A stretch of 64,000 bases of DNA. Origin: Citrobacter portucalensis (GTDB lineage: Bacteria > Pseudomonadota > Gammaproteobacteria > Enterobacterales > Enterobacteriaceae). The translations under genes were made by a program, and so were the position numbers. The notes beneath the pieces were generated by a model. The model was not told where the DNA came from and made no database searches. It saw only the letters and a list, made by a program, of their open reading frames with translations. Shown in pieces: positions 47,841 through 58,933 of this stretch. Within the stretch, counting starts at the first letter, position 1. Every line of letters begins with the position of its first letter. The stretch covers positions 186,001-250,000 of the forward strand of contig NZ_MVFY01000003.1 of assembly GCF_002042885.1 (NCBI RefSeq), read 5' to 3'.

Positions 47841-49379
47841 TTAAAACAGCCCCAGTGGTTTATCAGAGTAGCTCACTAACAGGCATTTGGTTTGCTGATA
47901 ATGCTCAAGCATCATCTTATGCGTCTCGCGCCCGATACCCGACTGCTTGTAGCCGCCGAACGCCGCATGCGCCGGGTAAGCATGGTAACAGTTGGTCCAA
48001 ACTCGCCCCGCCTGAATCCCACGCCCCATTTTGTAAGCCAGATTTCCGTTTCGACTCCAGACACCAGCGCCAAGCCCATATTGGGTGTCATTAGCGATTT
48101 CCAGCGCTTCCTCCATGGTTTTAAACGTCGTGACAGCCAGCACCGGTCCGAAGATCTCCTCCTGGAAAACCCGCATGTTGTTCTTACCAAACAGAATAGT
48201 CGGTTCGAGGTAGTACCCCTCTTTTAACTCGCCATCCAGCTGCTTGCGCCGCCCGCCGGTGAGAACATCTGCCCCTTCTTTTTTACCAATGTCGATGTAA
48301 TTCAGAATGGTTTCCAGTTGACCATGCGACACCTGCGCGCCCATTTGCGTCACGCTGTCTAACGGGTTGCCGCTACGGATACTTTCCACCCGACGTATGG
48401 CTCTTTCCATAAAACGTTCGTAAATGGATTCTTGTACCAGCGCCCGACTCGGGCAGGTACATACTTCGCCCTGGTTGAAGGCAAACAATGCAAAACCTTC
48501 CAGCGCTTTGTCAAAGAACGCATCTTCTTCATCCATCACGTCCGCGAAGAAGATATTGGGGGATTTCCCGCCCAGCTCCAGCGTGACAGGGATAATGTTC
48601 TGCGTGGCGTACTGCATGATCTGCTGCCCAACTTCCGTTGAGCCGGTAAACGCCACTTTTGCAATGCGTTTTGACGTCGCCAGATACTCACCGATTTCCC
48701 CTCCCGCGCCGTTTACCACGTTCACCACGCCAGGCGGGAGCAGATCGCCGACAACTTCCATCAGCAACAACACGGACAGCGGCGTCAGACGCGCAGGTTT
48801 AAGCACGACACAGTTACCGGCAGCCAGGGCGGGCGCCATCTTCCAACTGGCCATCAACAGCGGGAAGTTCCACGGGATAATTTGCCCCACCACGCCAAGA
48901 GGTTCATGGAAGTGATACGCCACGGTATCGCTATCAACTTCGCTTATTCCCCCTTCCTGTGCACGAATACAGGACGCGAAATAGCGGAAATGATCAATCG
49001 CCAGCGGCACATCTGCCGCGCTGGTTTCACGGATGGGTTTACCGTTATCCCAGGTTTCAGCCGTCGCCAGCAGCTCCAGATTTTGCTCCATACGATCGGC
49101 AATTTTGAACAAAATCGCCGCCCTGTCCTGCACGGAAGTCTGCGCCCATTTGTCTTTTGCTTTGTGCGCGGCATCCAGTGCCAAATCGATGTCCTTTTTG
49201 CCGGAAGAGGCCACTTCGCACAGTAATTGCCCGGTTACCGGCGTCAGGTTTTGGTAATACTCACCGTCCACCGGTGCGATCCAGTCACCGCCGATAAAGT
49301 TATCGTATCGGGCTTTTAACTTCAGAGGGTAACCATACTCGCCGGGATAAATACGCGTTGAAGGGGGGTTATTGGTCAT
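47841..49379 (-). CDS. aldB: Aldehyde dehydrogenase AldB
   Basis: 512 aa, E. coli length. NAD(P)-dependent aldehyde dehydrogenase. Glu in [13 protein letters not shown], catalytic Cys in [18 protein letters not shown] motif FTGSTEVGQ. In E. coli it oxidises acetaldehyde and other short aldehydes and is induced in stationary phase through RpoS, CRP and Fis. RBS AGGAG lies before the ATG. Confidence 0.95.
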   Translation of the reverse strand: MTNNPPSTRIYPGEYGYPLKLKARYDNFIGGDWIAPVDGEYYQNLTPVTGQLLCEVASSGKKDIDLALDAAHKAKDKWAQTSVQDRAAILFKIADRMEQNLELLATAETWDNGKPIRETSAADVPLAIDHFRYFASCIRAQEGGISEVDSDTVAYHFHEPLGVVGQIIPWNFPLLMASWKMAPALAAGNCVVLKPARLTPLSVLLLMEVVGDLLPPGVVNVVNGAGGEIGEYLATSKRIAKVAFTGSTEVGQQIMQYATQNIIPVTLELGGKSPNIFFADVMDEEDAFFDKALEGFALFAFNQGEVCTCPSRALVQESIYERFMERAIRRVESIRSGNPLDSVTQMGAQVSHGQLETILNYIDIGKKEGADVLTGGRRKQLDGELKEGYYLEPTILFGKNNMRVFQEEIFGPVLAVTTFKTMEEALEIANDTQYGLGAGVWSRNGNLAYKMGRGIQAGRVWTNCYHAYPAHAAFGGYKQSGIGRETHKMMLEHYQQTKCLLVSYSDKPLGLF

Positions 49380-49471
49380 GACCGTCTCCTTGCTGTAGGG
49401 GTACTACAAGGGTAGACGGGGCTGGCGAATTATTCGCCAGCCTTTTACTGCTTTACGACAGGTATCACGAA

Positions 49472-50623
49472 TTACATGGCAGCACGATAAATCGCCATGA
49501 TTTCTTCATGTGTCGCCTGAATCGGGTTAGTGAAACCACAGGCATCTTTCAGGGCATTAGTCGCCAGAACGGCAAAATCTTCTTCTTTCACGTTCAGCTC
49601 ACGCAGCCCAGCCGGAATATTCACTTTCTGCGCCAGTTCGCGGATCGCCGCGATGCAGGCTTCTGCCCCTTGCTCTTCGCTCAGACCAGCAACGTTCACA
49701 CCCATTGCCGAGGCGCAATCGCGCAGGCGAGCGGCAGCAACTTTGCTATTAAATACCTGTACGTGCGGCAGCAGTACGGCATTACATACTCCGTGTGGCA
49801 GATCGTAGAAGCCACCCAACTGGTGCGCCATCGCATGCACGTAGCCAAGAGAGGCATTGTTAAAGGCCATGCCTGCGAGGAACTGCGCATAGGCCATGGC
49901 TTCGCGCGCCTGAGCATTGCCGCCCTCTTCCACGGCGACCGGCAGGTTTTCCGCAATCATGGTGACAGCTTTAAGCGCGCACGCATCGGTAATGGGGGTC
50001 GCAGCAATAGAAACATAGGCTTCGATAGCGTGAGTCAGCGCATCCATACCGGTAGCCGCCGTCAGAGACTTCGGCATACCGACCATCAGCGAGGAGTCAT
50101 TGACGGACAGCAGCGGTGTAACATGCTTATCCACAATCGCCATTTTAATGTGGCGTACTTCATCAGTGATGATGCAGAAGCGGGTCATTTCAGATGCCGT
50201 ACCCGCCGTGGTGTTGATGGCGATCATCGGCAGCTGCGGTTTTGCAGAGCGGTCTACGCCTTCGTAGTCACGAATATCGCCACCGTTAGCCGCCACCAGC
50301 GCAATGCCCTTCGCACAATCGTGAGGAGAGCCGCCGCCGAGAGAAATAACGCTATCACAGTCATTTTCTTTCAGCATTTTCAGGCCAGCAGCAACGTTAC
50401 TGGTCGTGGGGTTAGGATGCGTACCATCGTAAATTACGCTGGAAATATCATGTTCCTGTAGCGCTTTTTGAATATCGCCAGCCATACCTAATTTCGTCAG
50501 CATGGCATCCGTAACAATCAGCGTACGGCGAAAACCATATTCCGCCATTGTATTCATTGCGTCTTTTAATGCGTCAGCGCCGATTACATTCACGGAAGGA
50601 ATAAAAAATGTTGAAGCAGCCAT
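49472..50623 (-). CDS. yiaY: YiaY, iron-dependent alcohol dehydrogenase
   Basis: 383 aa from ATG 50621-50623 ([15 protein letters not shown]), preceded by AAGGAT. Fe-ADH (type III) family: NAD-binding [11 protein letters not shown], metal ligands in [32 protein letters not shown]. Close to L-threonine/1,2-propanediol-type dehydrogenases; physiological substrate not known. An upstream frame extension to 50740 is AT-rich and not conserved. Confidence 0.93.
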   Translation of the reverse strand: MAASTFFIPSVNVIGADALKDAMNTMAEYGFRRTLIVTDAMLTKLGMAGDIQKALQEHDISSVIYDGTHPNPTTSNVAAGLKMLKENDCDSVISLGGGSPHDCAKGIALVAANGGDIRDYEGVDRSAKPQLPMIAINTTAGTASEMTRFCIITDEVRHIKMAIVDKHVTPLLSVNDSSLMVGMPKSLTAATGMDALTHAIEAYVSIAATPITDACALKAVTMIAENLPVAVEEGGNAQAREAMAYAQFLAGMAFNNASLGYVHAMAHQLGGFYDLPHGVCNAVLLPHVQVFNSKVAAARLRDCASAMGVNVAGLSEEQGAEACIAAIRELAQKVNIPAGLRELNVKEEDFAVLATNALKDACGFTNPIQATHEEIMAIYRAAM

Positions 50624-50811
50624 TGTACGATCCTTAATTACTCTAAAGAGGTAGGAAGCATACGAGTGAAATTTCCAACAAAATATGATCGTGGTTGTTA
50701 TTTTAATAACACTTACAATTAAAAAGCACATTAGGTTCATAATCTAATGTGCTTATTTCAATCAACATCTATTTTGTATTAATTCATTTAATCCATGAAT
50801 TAATTGTTTCA

Positions 50812-52656
50812 TTATTTTTCAGGGAACAGCAACGCATCGCGTAATAAATGATCATTTCCCCGACGGCGAGTAAAACCAATGCGGTCAAAATATTCCAGAA
50901 TTTGGATAGCCAATTTGCGCCCAACGTTAAGCCTGTCGCGAAAATCGGCGGCACATGTCGATCCCCTTTCCTGATCCAGTTCGCGGATCATATTGGCAAA
51001 GGCCACAATCCGATCGTTACGGTAATAACGATCTTTCACGATCGCGGTAATGATGCCTTGCTGTGCCGCTTGTCGTAACGCCACACGCATCATCTGTTCA
51101 TCCGTTCCCGTCTGTTTTGCCAAATCGCGCACCCACCACGGCTCATCGCCAAAAAGCGGTTCTACTTTTTGCCAGATTGCCAACTGCTCATCGCTGAAAC
51201 CCGCCTTATGTTCCGGCAAATGCAACCAGCCATGATGGCTATGAATAGCGCCACTCTCGCGCATCTTTTCAATTAGCAGCAATACCAGCGCTTCGTCTTC
51301 CATCGGCAAAGCCATACGGCGCAGGCGCTCGCGCCCGGGCCCTGGTTCATCACGGTGCTGCTCATGGTAGGTCGCCAGCGTATCGAGAACTTTCCGCTGC
51401 CAGCGCGCGGCAACGGGGGCATTCAACAGGCTGTATCCCGCCTGAATAAATCCATGCTGCTCAATCAACGGACGCATACCGTTGCCATTGAGCTGACGCG
51501 CCCAGGCAAAGTCAGGAATATTCACCGCCCCACGCGCCAGGTGCAGCGCCAGAGCGTCACCGTCAGTCTCCGCGTTTTCCAGCGCCGACAGCCACTGTAA
51601 ATATTCCGGCTTACGCTTTCCGCGTCGCGGCGGATTAAGCGTCACAACACGTGCACCTGCCAGCGTTGTGCGGGCAGAAATATCACGCAGCACCAGACGG
51701 TCGTTATCAGCAAGCCAGAGTGGTGTATCAAACACCAGTTCCGCCAGCGTTCCTTCAAGCAGAGAGATGCGCCCGGTGACATGGCTGGCCGCGTGGTGAA
51801 TATGCAACGGTTGCCACTGCATCAGCGGCGCAGCATGTTCTAAAGAAACAATCACGCGGGTAAAAGCCTCTGGCGGCGCATCGGAAAGCAGCCAGTCGCC
51901 GCGGTTTAGTTCTTCTTTTTGCGCATCGCCGGCAATATTCAGCGCAATACGTTGTCCCGCTTGCGCGCGGTCGGTGGCCTGATTTTGTGCATGCAGGCTA
52001 CGTACGCGCATCGGTTTGTTGACTCCCGTGAGCCACAGCGTGTCACCGACATTCACTTCACCGCTGAGCGCCGTCCCGGTCACTACCAGCCCTGCGCCTT
52101 TGACCGTAAAGGCACGGTCAATCGCCAGGCGGAAGCTGTGTTCGCGGGCATGCTCGCGCGACGTTAATTGCAACAAATGGTCACGCAGTTCCTCGATGCC
52201 ACGGCCTTCACTGGCCGCAGTGACGAAAAGCACCGACTCCGCGAAACCATAATTCCCCAGCGTGGCCTGAATCTCCGCACGCACCTCTTCAATTCTTGCT
52301 TCGTCTACGCGGTCGGCTTTCGTGAGTGCCACGGTGATCTGCGGATTGCCCGTCAGCTGCAGAATTTGCAAATGCTCACGGGTTTGCGCCATTACGCCAT
52401 CATCACACGCCACCACCAGTAACGCGTGATCGATGCCGCCGACCCCCGCCAACATGTTGGACAGAAACTTTTCGTGTCCAGGAACGTCGATAAACCCCAG
52501 CACCCGCCCATCCGGCTGCGGCCAGTAGGCATAGCCGAGATCGATGGTCATGCCGCGCTTTTTTTCTTCCGGCAGACGGTCGGCATTCACACCGGTAATC
52601 GCCTGTAATAACGTTGTTTTTCCGTGGTCAACGTGTCCGGCGGTTGCAATAATCAT
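50812..52656 (-). CDS. selB: Selenocysteine-specific elongation factor SelB
   Basis: 614 aa, E. coli length. EF-Tu-like GTPase: G1 GHVDHGKT (7-14), G3 DVPGHE, G4 TKAD. C-terminal winged-helix repeats (about 380-610) bind the SECIS hairpin. Delivers Sec-tRNA to in-frame UGA codons. Its ATG overlaps the selA stop (ATGA), so the two are co-translated. Confidence 0.97.
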   Translation of the reverse strand: MIIATAGHVDHGKTTLLQAITGVNADRLPEEKKRGMTIDLGYAYWPQPDGRVLGFIDVPGHEKFLSNMLAGVGGIDHALLVVACDDGVMAQTREHLQILQLTGNPQITVALTKADRVDEARIEEVRAEIQATLGNYGFAESVLFVTAASEGRGIEELRDHLLQLTSREHAREHSFRLAIDRAFTVKGAGLVVTGTALSGEVNVGDTLWLTGVNKPMRVRSLHAQNQATDRAQAGQRIALNIAGDAQKEELNRGDWLLSDAPPEAFTRVIVSLEHAAPLMQWQPLHIHHAASHVTGRISLLEGTLAELVFDTPLWLADNDRLVLRDISARTTLAGARVVTLNPPRRGKRKPEYLQWLSALENAETDGDALALHLARGAVNIPDFAWARQLNGNGMRPLIEQHGFIQAGYSLLNAPVAARWQRKVLDTLATYHEQHRDEPGPGRERLRRMALPMEDEALVLLLIEKMRESGAIHSHHGWLHLPEHKAGFSDEQLAIWQKVEPLFGDEPWWVRDLAKQTGTDEQMMRVALRQAAQQGIITAIVKDRYYRNDRIVAFANMIRELDQERGSTCAADFRDRLNVGRKLAIQILEYFDRIGFTRRRGNDHLLRDALLFPEK

Positions 52657-54044
52657 TTCAGCATCATCTCCATAAACCGGGTCTCGTCTTCAAGGCAGCG
52701 CAGATCCAGCCATAAGCGGCCATCATAAATTCGCCCAATAACCGGCACGGGCAGCGTACGCCAACGGGTTGCCAACGCTTCAAGGCGGCTCCCGCGCCCG
52801 TCATGTGGGGTAAAGGTTAGCGCCGCGCTGGGCAGCCTATCAACAGGTAGTGAGCCGCTGCCAATCTGCGACAGGCAAGGCATCACATTCAGGGCGAACT
52901 CATCACCGTAATGCTCTGCAAGCTGTGCCTGTAATTGCTGTGCCTGCGCGTGGATCGCTTCTTGTGAGCGGGTGAGCTGGCGCAACGTCGGCAACTTCTC
53001 CGCCAGTGCTTCCGGGTGCAGATAGAGCCGTAGCGTCGCTTCCAGCGCAGCCAGTGTCATTTTATCTGCCCGTAATGCGCGTTTCAGCGGATGGCTCTGC
53101 AAACGAGCGATCATCTCTTTTTTACCGACAATTATCCCAGCCTGCGGCCCGCCCAGCAGTTTATCGCCGGAGAAACTCACCAGACTGACGCCAGCGGCAA
53201 TCAGTTGCTGCGGCATCGGCTCCTGCGGCAAACCATACTGGCTGAGATCGACCAGCGAACCACTGCCCAGATCCGCCACCACCGGTACATCCAGCTCCTG
53301 GCCAATTACGGCCAGCTCCGCCTCATCCACCGACTTTGTGAAGCCTTCAATGCTGTAATTACTGGTATGCACTTTCATCAGCAGACCGGTGTTTTCATTC
53401 ACCGCCTGGCGGTAATCTTTCGCATGGGTCCGGTTGGTGGTCCCCACCTCGCGTAGAATGCATCCGGCCTGACACATGACGTCCGGAATACGAAACGCGC
53501 CGCCAATTTCCACCAGCTCGCCGCGAGACACAACCACCTCTTTGCCGTTCGCCGTGGCGGCCAGCATCAGCAGAACAGCTGCCGCATTGTTATTGACGAT
53601 ACAGGCGTCTTCCGCCCCCGTCAGACGGCAGAGTAAATCCGCCAGGGCCCGATCCCGATGTCCCCGCCCGGCATCATCCAGACTGTATTCCAGCGTCACC
53701 GGCGTGCGCATCGCCTGTACCACCGCTTCAATTGCTTCTTCGGCCTGCGACGCGCGCCCAAGGTTGGTATGCAGCACCGTTCCGGTCAGGTTAATCACCG
53801 GGCGTAGCGCGCTTTGCGATTCTCGTTCCAGCCGGGCGCTGGCTTCTTGTGCCCAGTCCTCACACCATGCCGGGAGCGCGTGCGTGTCGCGAATAGCTTC
53901 TCTGGCTTCGTCGAGCATGTGACGCAGCAGGTCAACCACCCGGGTATGGCCGTGAGATTCACGTAAGGCTGGGAAGGCGCTATCGCGCAATAAACGATCG
54001 ATAGCAGGAAGCTGGCTGTAGAGTGAACGCATGTCGGTTGTCAT
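52653..54044 (-). CDS. selA: L-seryl-tRNA(Sec) selenium transferase SelA
   Basis: 463 aa, E. coli length. PLP enzyme converting Ser-tRNA(Sec) to Sec-tRNA(Sec) with selenophosphate. PLP-Lys295 in [13 protein letters not shown] is confirmed by codon position. [11 protein letters not shown] and the Asp-rich [10 protein letters not shown] are present. First gene of selAB, overlapping selB by 4 bp. Confidence 0.97.
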   Translation of the reverse strand: MTTDMRSLYSQLPAIDRLLRDSAFPALRESHGHTRVVDLLRHMLDEAREAIRDTHALPAWCEDWAQEASARLERESQSALRPVINLTGTVLHTNLGRASQAEEAIEAVVQAMRTPVTLEYSLDDAGRGHRDRALADLLCRLTGAEDACIVNNNAAAVLLMLAATANGKEVVVSRGELVEIGGAFRIPDVMCQAGCILREVGTTNRTHAKDYRQAVNENTGLLMKVHTSNYSIEGFTKSVDEAELAVIGQELDVPVVADLGSGSLVDLSQYGLPQEPMPQQLIAAGVSLVSFSGDKLLGGPQAGIIVGKKEMIARLQSHPLKRALRADKMTLAALEATLRLYLHPEALAEKLPTLRQLTRSQEAIHAQAQQLQAQLAEHYGDEFALNVMPCLSQIGSGSLPVDRLPSAALTFTPHDGRGSRLEALATRWRTLPVPVIGRIYDGRLWLDLRCLEDETRFMEMMLK

Positions 54045-54066
54045 GAAAGGGCCTGGCTGTTGGTGG

Positions 54067-54087
54067 CCCTCTCCACCGTGGAGAGGG
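54067..54087 (-). promoter_or_regulatory. Stable hairpin in the selAB leader
   Basis: CCCTCTCCA (54067-54075), CCG, TGGAGAGGG (54079-54087): nine-bp perfect stem 23 bp upstream of the selA start. E. coli selAB is reported to carry a SECIS-like structure in its leader; whether this stem is that element, a terminator of yibF or a dispersed repeat cannot be decided here. Confidence 0.5.
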
Positions 54088-54142
54088 ATATCGATATAGG
54101 AAGGATTGTACCGTGACTTTGCTCAGGCGGACATAATACGCA

Positions 54143-54751
54143 TCAAGCCTTTGGCGGTTCCGTGCGGGCAAAACTCTCGCGTTGAAAGAGCGTTTCCACC
54201 AGTTTGACCAGACGGGGTCGGTCAACACACCAGCCGGGCGCAACCCGACGGAAATTGAGATAACCGACGGCGCAGGCAATCGCAATGGTTGCCAGGTTAA
54301 CCGTATCCGTTTTCAGCGTACCATCCGCCAGATAGCCTTCCAGCACATCCAGACTACGGGTGATCTTCTCACGCTGACGTAACAATTCTGTTTCTGACTG
54401 CTGCGCGGCAGGGCGAGCCTGTTCGCGCACCGAAACTAAACCGGCATCCATAATGCCGTCTGCCAACGCTTCCAACTGGCGTACCTTCAGCGCAGCCAGC
54501 GGATCACGCGGCAGCATGGCTGGTGCAATATCCAGTAGCTCTATATATTCCGCGATGATAGGAGAATCAAACCAATACTCGCCCGCATCGGTGACCAACG
54601 CGGGTACTTTACCTAACGGGTTATAGCGCGCCACGCCGCTATCCGCGTTATAGGGGAGTTCATTCACAAATTCGAAGGTGATGCCCTTTTCCAGTAACAG
54701 AATAGAAATTTTACGCACAAAAGGGCTGGTATAGCTGCCAATGAGTTTCAT
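54143..54751 (-). CDS. yibF: YibF, glutathione S-transferase-like protein
   Basis: 202 aa from ATG 54749-54751 ([19 protein letters not shown]), E. coli length. Thioredoxin-like N-terminal domain with [10 protein letters not shown] (GSH-binding region) and an all-helical C-terminal domain. Substrate unknown. It lies upstream of selAB on the same strand. Confidence 0.94.
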   Translation of the reverse strand: MKLIGSYTSPFVRKISILLLEKGITFEFVNELPYNADSGVARYNPLGKVPALVTDAGEYWFDSPIIAEYIELLDIAPAMLPRDPLAALKVRQLEALADGIMDAGLVSVREQARPAAQQSETELLRQREKITRSLDVLEGYLADGTLKTDTVNLATIAIACAVGYLNFRRVAPGWCVDRPRLVKLVETLFQRESFARTEPPKA

Positions 54752-54848
54752 GCCGGGTCCTTTTTGCCAACAAAAAAGCGGTGCCCAACGATAGTGGGAC
54801 ACCGCTTAGTATGGCTCAGGTCACTGAAAATGGCAGGTGATGGCAGTC

Positions 54849-55985
54849 TCAATGATCCAAATAAAGGTAATGCATCCAACTGGTCATGCGCAGCAGTACT
54901 TTACGCATTACCGACACGTGGGCGAAATGGTCGGAATAGACTGCAACCTGAGCATAGATACCGTCCGGCAGCGCATCCACATCGGCATTCGGATCCAGCT
55001 CAATCGTAGCCAGCACGCCATCGGTACCCGGCACCACCGTTAAGGACTGTAATGCGCCCTGCGCCTGATAAGAACCGCCCGGAACGACCGGAAGAATACT
55101 GGTCAGCTTGCCGGTGAAAACCTGGCCAGGCAGCGCATTAAACACCACTTCCGCTTCATCGCCCGGCTTAAGGCGCAGCAGCGAGTTCTGGCGGAATTGC
55201 GCCACGATTTGCCGTTTTTGTTCAGGAATAAACACCATTACCGGACGCAAAGGTAATGCTGCTGCGTAAGTCCCCGGACGAATTAAAATCTGCGTGGCAT
55301 AACCGTTGCTGGGGGCACGAACTACCGTCTGTTCAAGATTGTATTTAGCCTCGGCAAGCTGGGCACGTAGGGACGCAACCTGAGATTGCTCACCGTTGAC
55401 CATACTGTCTAATTGGCTCTGAATCTGCGTCTGTTCTGCAACCGAGCCTTTGACCAGCGCATCCTGTGCCAGATAGTTTTGCCGGGCGTTATCGATATCG
55501 CTTTCAGAGAACGGGTTAACCTTCGCCTGACTGCCTTTCAAATAACGTTGATAATCTTTATACAGACGGTCACGTTCAGCAGATACACGGGTGGTATTGG
55601 CGACCGCTTCCGACAACTGTGCTTTCAGGTTGTCGATGTTGTGCGTAGCGGTAACCAGATCAGCCTGCAGCCTGTCGACACGCGCCTGATACCGTACCGG
55701 ATCGAGCTTAAACAGCACATCGCCTTTTTTAATTAGCTGATTATTTTTATCCGTTACCTCACTAACAATTCCTGTGACTTGCGGAGTGACCGGAATTGAA
55801 ATAACCGCTTTTTGCGCCGTAAAGGTATACGGGTGGTTATAGTTCATTAATAAAATCAATCCCGCAACAATGAACACCCCACCTAATGCAGCGGTAGCAA
55901 GCGTCCATTGGTTTACCGGAATACGGAATATTTTAAAGATGGACCAGGCAAAGGCCACATAGGTCAGGACTATCAACAAATCCAT
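54849..55985 (-). CDS. yibH: YibH, HlyD-type membrane fusion protein
   Basis: 378 aa, same length and architecture as YiaV: N-terminal membrane segment, lipoyl half-motifs, long coiled coil (about 85-200) and a C-terminus [20 protein letters not shown] nearly identical to YiaV. Periplasmic adaptor of unknown export system. 2 bp separate it from yibI. Confidence 0.93.
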   Translation of the reverse strand: MDLLIVLTYVAFAWSIFKIFRIPVNQWTLATAALGGVFIVAGLILLMNYNHPYTFTAQKAVISIPVTPQVTGIVSEVTDKNNQLIKKGDVLFKLDPVRYQARVDRLQADLVTATHNIDNLKAQLSEAVANTTRVSAERDRLYKDYQRYLKGSQAKVNPFSESDIDNARQNYLAQDALVKGSVAEQTQIQSQLDSMVNGEQSQVASLRAQLAEAKYNLEQTVVRAPSNGYATQILIRPGTYAAALPLRPVMVFIPEQKRQIVAQFRQNSLLRLKPGDEAEVVFNALPGQVFTGKLTSILPVVPGGSYQAQGALQSLTVVPGTDGVLATIELDPNADVDALPDGIYAQVAVYSDHFAHVSVMRKVLLRMTSWMHYLYLDH

Positions 55986-55987
55986 GA

Positions 55988-56350
55988 TTAAATCTCCGGA
56001 AAGGTGGAGTTATCGGTTTTTTTCTCCCCATCCAGTCTTTTTTCCAACTGGGTGATTCGCGCTGCCAGCGCGGCAATCTCAGGGTCTGACTCCTTTCCGG
56101 TCGGTGTGATATGTGACTGCATTCCCCATCCCTTTTCAGGCTGGTAGAGCGTGGCCCAGATCCACAGGAACGGCCAAATAACATGAAGAGTGAACAAGCT
56201 CACCCATCCTGCAGTATGGATGGCATCGGCATGGGGATGGTTACGTTTTTTAGCCATGTTATAGGGAATATCGTGAATGGCGATGATTCCATAAAACAGA
56301 ACCAGAAATACGAAAATCAGCACGCCCAACGCGAAATAATTTAGAAACAT
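55988..56350 (-). CDS. yibI: YibI, DUF3302 inner-membrane protein
   Basis: 120 aa. Two membrane segments and the same [20 protein letters not shown] core as YiaW, with a longer charged coiled-coil tail ([20 protein letters not shown]). Partner gene of yibH; the pair is a paralogue of yiaVW. Confidence 0.92.
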   Translation of the reverse strand: MFLNYFALGVLIFVFLVLFYGIIAIHDIPYNMAKKRNHPHADAIHTAGWVSLFTLHVIWPFLWIWATLYQPEKGWGMQSHITPTGKESDPEIAALAARITQLEKRLDGEKKTDNSTFPEI

Positions 56351-56534
56351 ACCTGCCTCGAATTCACGCTAATTAGAGTTTTTTTATGCCGGCAGCCGTA
56401 TGCACCCTGGCTGATGTTTTGAACATAACTGGAGTTAAGGGTTTTTGCCATACCACAAAATAAATATTTTTTCTGGTGAGAAATTGCTTTGTTTTGCAAT
56501 AAAAAATGTCGGGGGTAGAACCTGCCGCAGATCA

Positions 56535-56554
56535 CATCTGATAAATTTCAGATG
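56535..56554. promoter_or_regulatory. Inverted repeat in the yibI/mtlA divergent region
   Basis: CATCTGA (56535-56541), TAAATT, TCAGATG (56548-56554): 20-bp operator-like dyad in the 531-bp gap between yibI and mtlA, just upstream of the CRP-like cluster. Binding protein unknown. Confidence 0.5.
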
Positions 56555-56563
56555 AAAATACTT

Positions 56564-56740
56564 TGCGATTCACATCACAAAAATCCAACAAACAAGGAAA
56601 GCAAAAATGTGAATCACTTCACATTTAATCCTCATTTTCAGCGAATTATTGCACTGCGATGTTTTTTTGTACCGGTATTTTGTGATGAAAATCACATTAA
56701 CTAACGCCATACACCCTATATTTACGTGACGAATGTCACA
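56564..56740 (+). promoter_or_regulatory. Cluster of four CRP-like sites upstream of mtlA
   Basis: TGCGA-N6-TCACA (56564-56579), TGTGA-N6-TCACA (56608-56623, perfect), TGTGA-N6-TCACA (56681-56696, perfect) and CGTGA-N6-TCACA (56725-56740). Multiple CRP sites upstream of mtlA are known in E. coli, where they adjust catabolite control of mannitol uptake. Apart from these and the inverted repeat I see no gene in 56351-56881. Confidence 0.88.
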
Positions 56741-56881
56741 TAAAAGGCCGTCGACTGGACAGTTGAACGATTCAGTGCCAGATTTCGCAGTATCTACAGG
56801 GTCCGGCTACCTCCTGCCGCTACATTAACAAACCTCGGGCTTTCAGCCTGCGTGATAGCAAACATAAGAAGGGGTGTTTTT

Positions 56882-58795
56882 ATGTCATCCGATATTAAGA
56901 TCAAGGTGCAAAGCTTTGGTCGATTCCTCAGCAACATGGTGATGCCAAATATCGGCGCGTTTATCGCGTGGGGTATTATCACCGCATTATTCATTCCGAC
57001 AGGGTGGTTGCCGAACGAAACGCTGGCGAAGCTGGTCGGCCCGATGATCACCTATCTGCTGCCGCTACTGATCGGTTATACCGGTGGTAAACTGGTTGGC
57101 GGCGAGCGTGGCGGCGTAGTTGGTGCAATCACCACCATGGGCGTTATCGTCGGTGCGGACATGCCAATGTTCCTCGGCGCGATGATTGCAGGTCCACTGG
57201 GCGGCTGGGCGATCAAACACTTCGACAACTGGGTAGACGGTAAGATCAAATCCGGTTTTGAGATGCTGGTGAATAACTTCTCCGCTGGCATCATCGGTAT
57301 GATCCTCGCCATTCTGGCATTCCTCGGCATTGGCCCATTGGTTGAAGCACTGTCCAAAATTCTGGCGGCAGGCGTTAACTTCATGGTTGTCCATGACATG
57401 CTGCCGCTGGCGTCTATCTTCGTTGAACCGGCGAAAATCCTGTTCCTCAACAACGCCATTAACCACGGTATTTTCTCACCGCTGGGTATTCAGCAGTCCC
57501 ATGAGATGGGCAAATCCATCTTCTTCCTGATTGAAGCAAACCCGGGTCCGGGTATGGGCGTCCTGCTGGCGTACATGTTCTTCGGTCGCGGCAGCGCTAA
57601 GCAATCTGCAGGCGGCGCGGCTATCATCCACTTCCTGGGTGGTATCCACGAAATTTACTTCCCGTACGTGCTGATGAACCCGCGCCTGATCCTGGCCGTT
57701 ATTCTCGGCGGTATGACTGGCGTATTTACCCTGACTATCCTGAACGGCGGTCTGGTTTCTCCGGCGTCTCCGGGTTCTATCCTGGCCGTGCTGGCAATGA
57801 CACCGAAGGGAGCTTACTTCGCTAACATCGCTGCTATCTGTGCGGCTATGGCAGTCTCCTTTGTGGTCTCAGCCATTCTGCTGAAAACCAGCAAAGTGAA
57901 AGAAGATGATGACATTGATGCCGCAACCCGTCGAATGCACGACATGAAAGCGGAATCCAAAGGCGCATCCCCGCTGGCGGCTGGCGACGTCACCAACGAC
58001 CTGAGCCATGTGCGTAAAATCATCGTTGCCTGCGATGCCGGTATGGGTTCCAGCGCTATGGGTGCGGGCGTACTGCGTAAGAAAGTACAGGATGCAGGGC
58101 TGTCTCAGATTTCCGTCACTAACAGCGCGATTAATAATCTGCCGCCGGATGTGGATCTGGTCATTACCCACCGTGACCTGACCGAACGCGCGATGCGCCA
58201 GGTGCCTCAGGCACAGCACATTTCGCTGACCAACTTCCTCGACAGCGGTCTGTACTCCAACCTGACCGAACGTCTGGTCGCTGCGCAGCGCCACAACGTG
58301 AACGAGGAGAAAGTTCGCGACCACCTGAAAGACAGCTTTGAAGAGGGTGATACCCACCTGTTCAAACTGGGTGCGGAGAACATCTTCCTTGGCCGTAAAG
58401 CGGCTAACAAAGAAGAAGCGATTCGCTTTGCTGGTGAGCAACTGGTGAAAGGTGGTTACGTTGAGCCAGAATACGTCGAGGCGATGCTGGACCGCGAAAA
58501 ACTGACCCCGACTTACCTGGGTGAGTCCATCGCAGTACCGCACGGTACGGTTGAAGCCAAAGACCGCGTGCTGAAAACCGGTGTGGTGTTCTGCCAGTAC
58601 CCGGAAGGCGTTCGCTTCGGTGAAGAAGAAGACGATATTGCCCGTCTGGTTATTGGTATCGCAGCGCGTAACAACGAGCACATCCAGGTGATTACCAGCC
58701 TGACCAACGCTCTGGATGATGAATCCGTGATCGAACGTCTGGCCCATACCACCAGCGTGGATGAAGTTCTGGAACTGCTGGCAGGTCGTAAGTAA
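56882..58795 (+). CDS. mtlA: Mannitol-specific PTS permease EIICBA
   Basis: 637 aa from ATG 56882 (MSSDIKIKVQSFGRFL), E. coli length. IIC membrane domain (about 1-345), IIB domain with phospho-Cys384 (CDAGMGSSAMG), and IIA domain with phospho-His554 (SIAVPHGTVEAKD); both residue numbers checked from codon position. Imports mannitol and phosphorylates it to mannitol 1-phosphate. First gene of mtlADR. Confidence 0.97.
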   Translation: MSSDIKIKVQSFGRFLSNMVMPNIGAFIAWGIITALFIPTGWLPNETLAKLVGPMITYLLPLLIGYTGGKLVGGERGGVVGAITTMGVIVGADMPMFLGAMIAGPLGGWAIKHFDNWVDGKIKSGFEMLVNNFSAGIIGMILAILAFLGIGPLVEALSKILAAGVNFMVVHDMLPLASIFVEPAKILFLNNAINHGIFSPLGIQQSHEMGKSIFFLIEANPGPGMGVLLAYMFFGRGSAKQSAGGAAIIHFLGGIHEIYFPYVLMNPRLILAVILGGMTGVFTLTILNGGLVSPASPGSILAVLAMTPKGAYFANIAAICAAMAVSFVVSAILLKTSKVKEDDDIDAATRRMHDMKAESKGASPLAAGDVTNDLSHVRKIIVACDAGMGSSAMGAGVLRKKVQDAGLSQISVTNSAINNLPPDVDLVITHRDLTERAMRQVPQAQHISLTNFLDSGLYSNLTERLVAAQRHNVNEEKVRDHLKDSFEEGDTHLFKLGAENIFLGRKAANKEEAIRFAGEQLVKGGYVEPEYVEAMLDREKLTPTYLGESIAVPHGTVEAKDRVLKTGVVFCQYPEGVRFGEEEDDIARLVIGIAARNNEHIQVITSLTNALDDESVIERLAHTTSVDEVLELLAGRK

Positions 58796-58802
58796 GCGTT
58801 AT

Positions 58803-58908
58803 TGCCCGGTGGCGCTCACGCTTACCGGGCCTACAAAATCCTCTCCCTTGTGGAGAGGGTTAGGTTGAGGGGAAATCAATGCAGTCCCTCACCCCAGCCC
58901 TCTTGGGT
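58803..58908. repeat. REP hairpin plus GC-rich inverted repeat between mtlA and mtlD
   Basis: GCCCGGTGGCGCTCACGCTT followed by ACCGGGC (58803-58830) is a REP-type stem. CCTCTCC...GGAGAGG (58840-58858) is a second stem. GAGGGTTAGGTTGAGGGG pairs imperfectly with CCCTCACCCCAGCCCTC (to 58904) as a third. It resembles dispersed GC-rich enterobacterial intergenic repeats. Probably tunes the mtlA:mtlD ratio. Confidence 0.65.
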
Positions 58909-58933
58909 AAAAACATTAATGAAGGTTAATACT

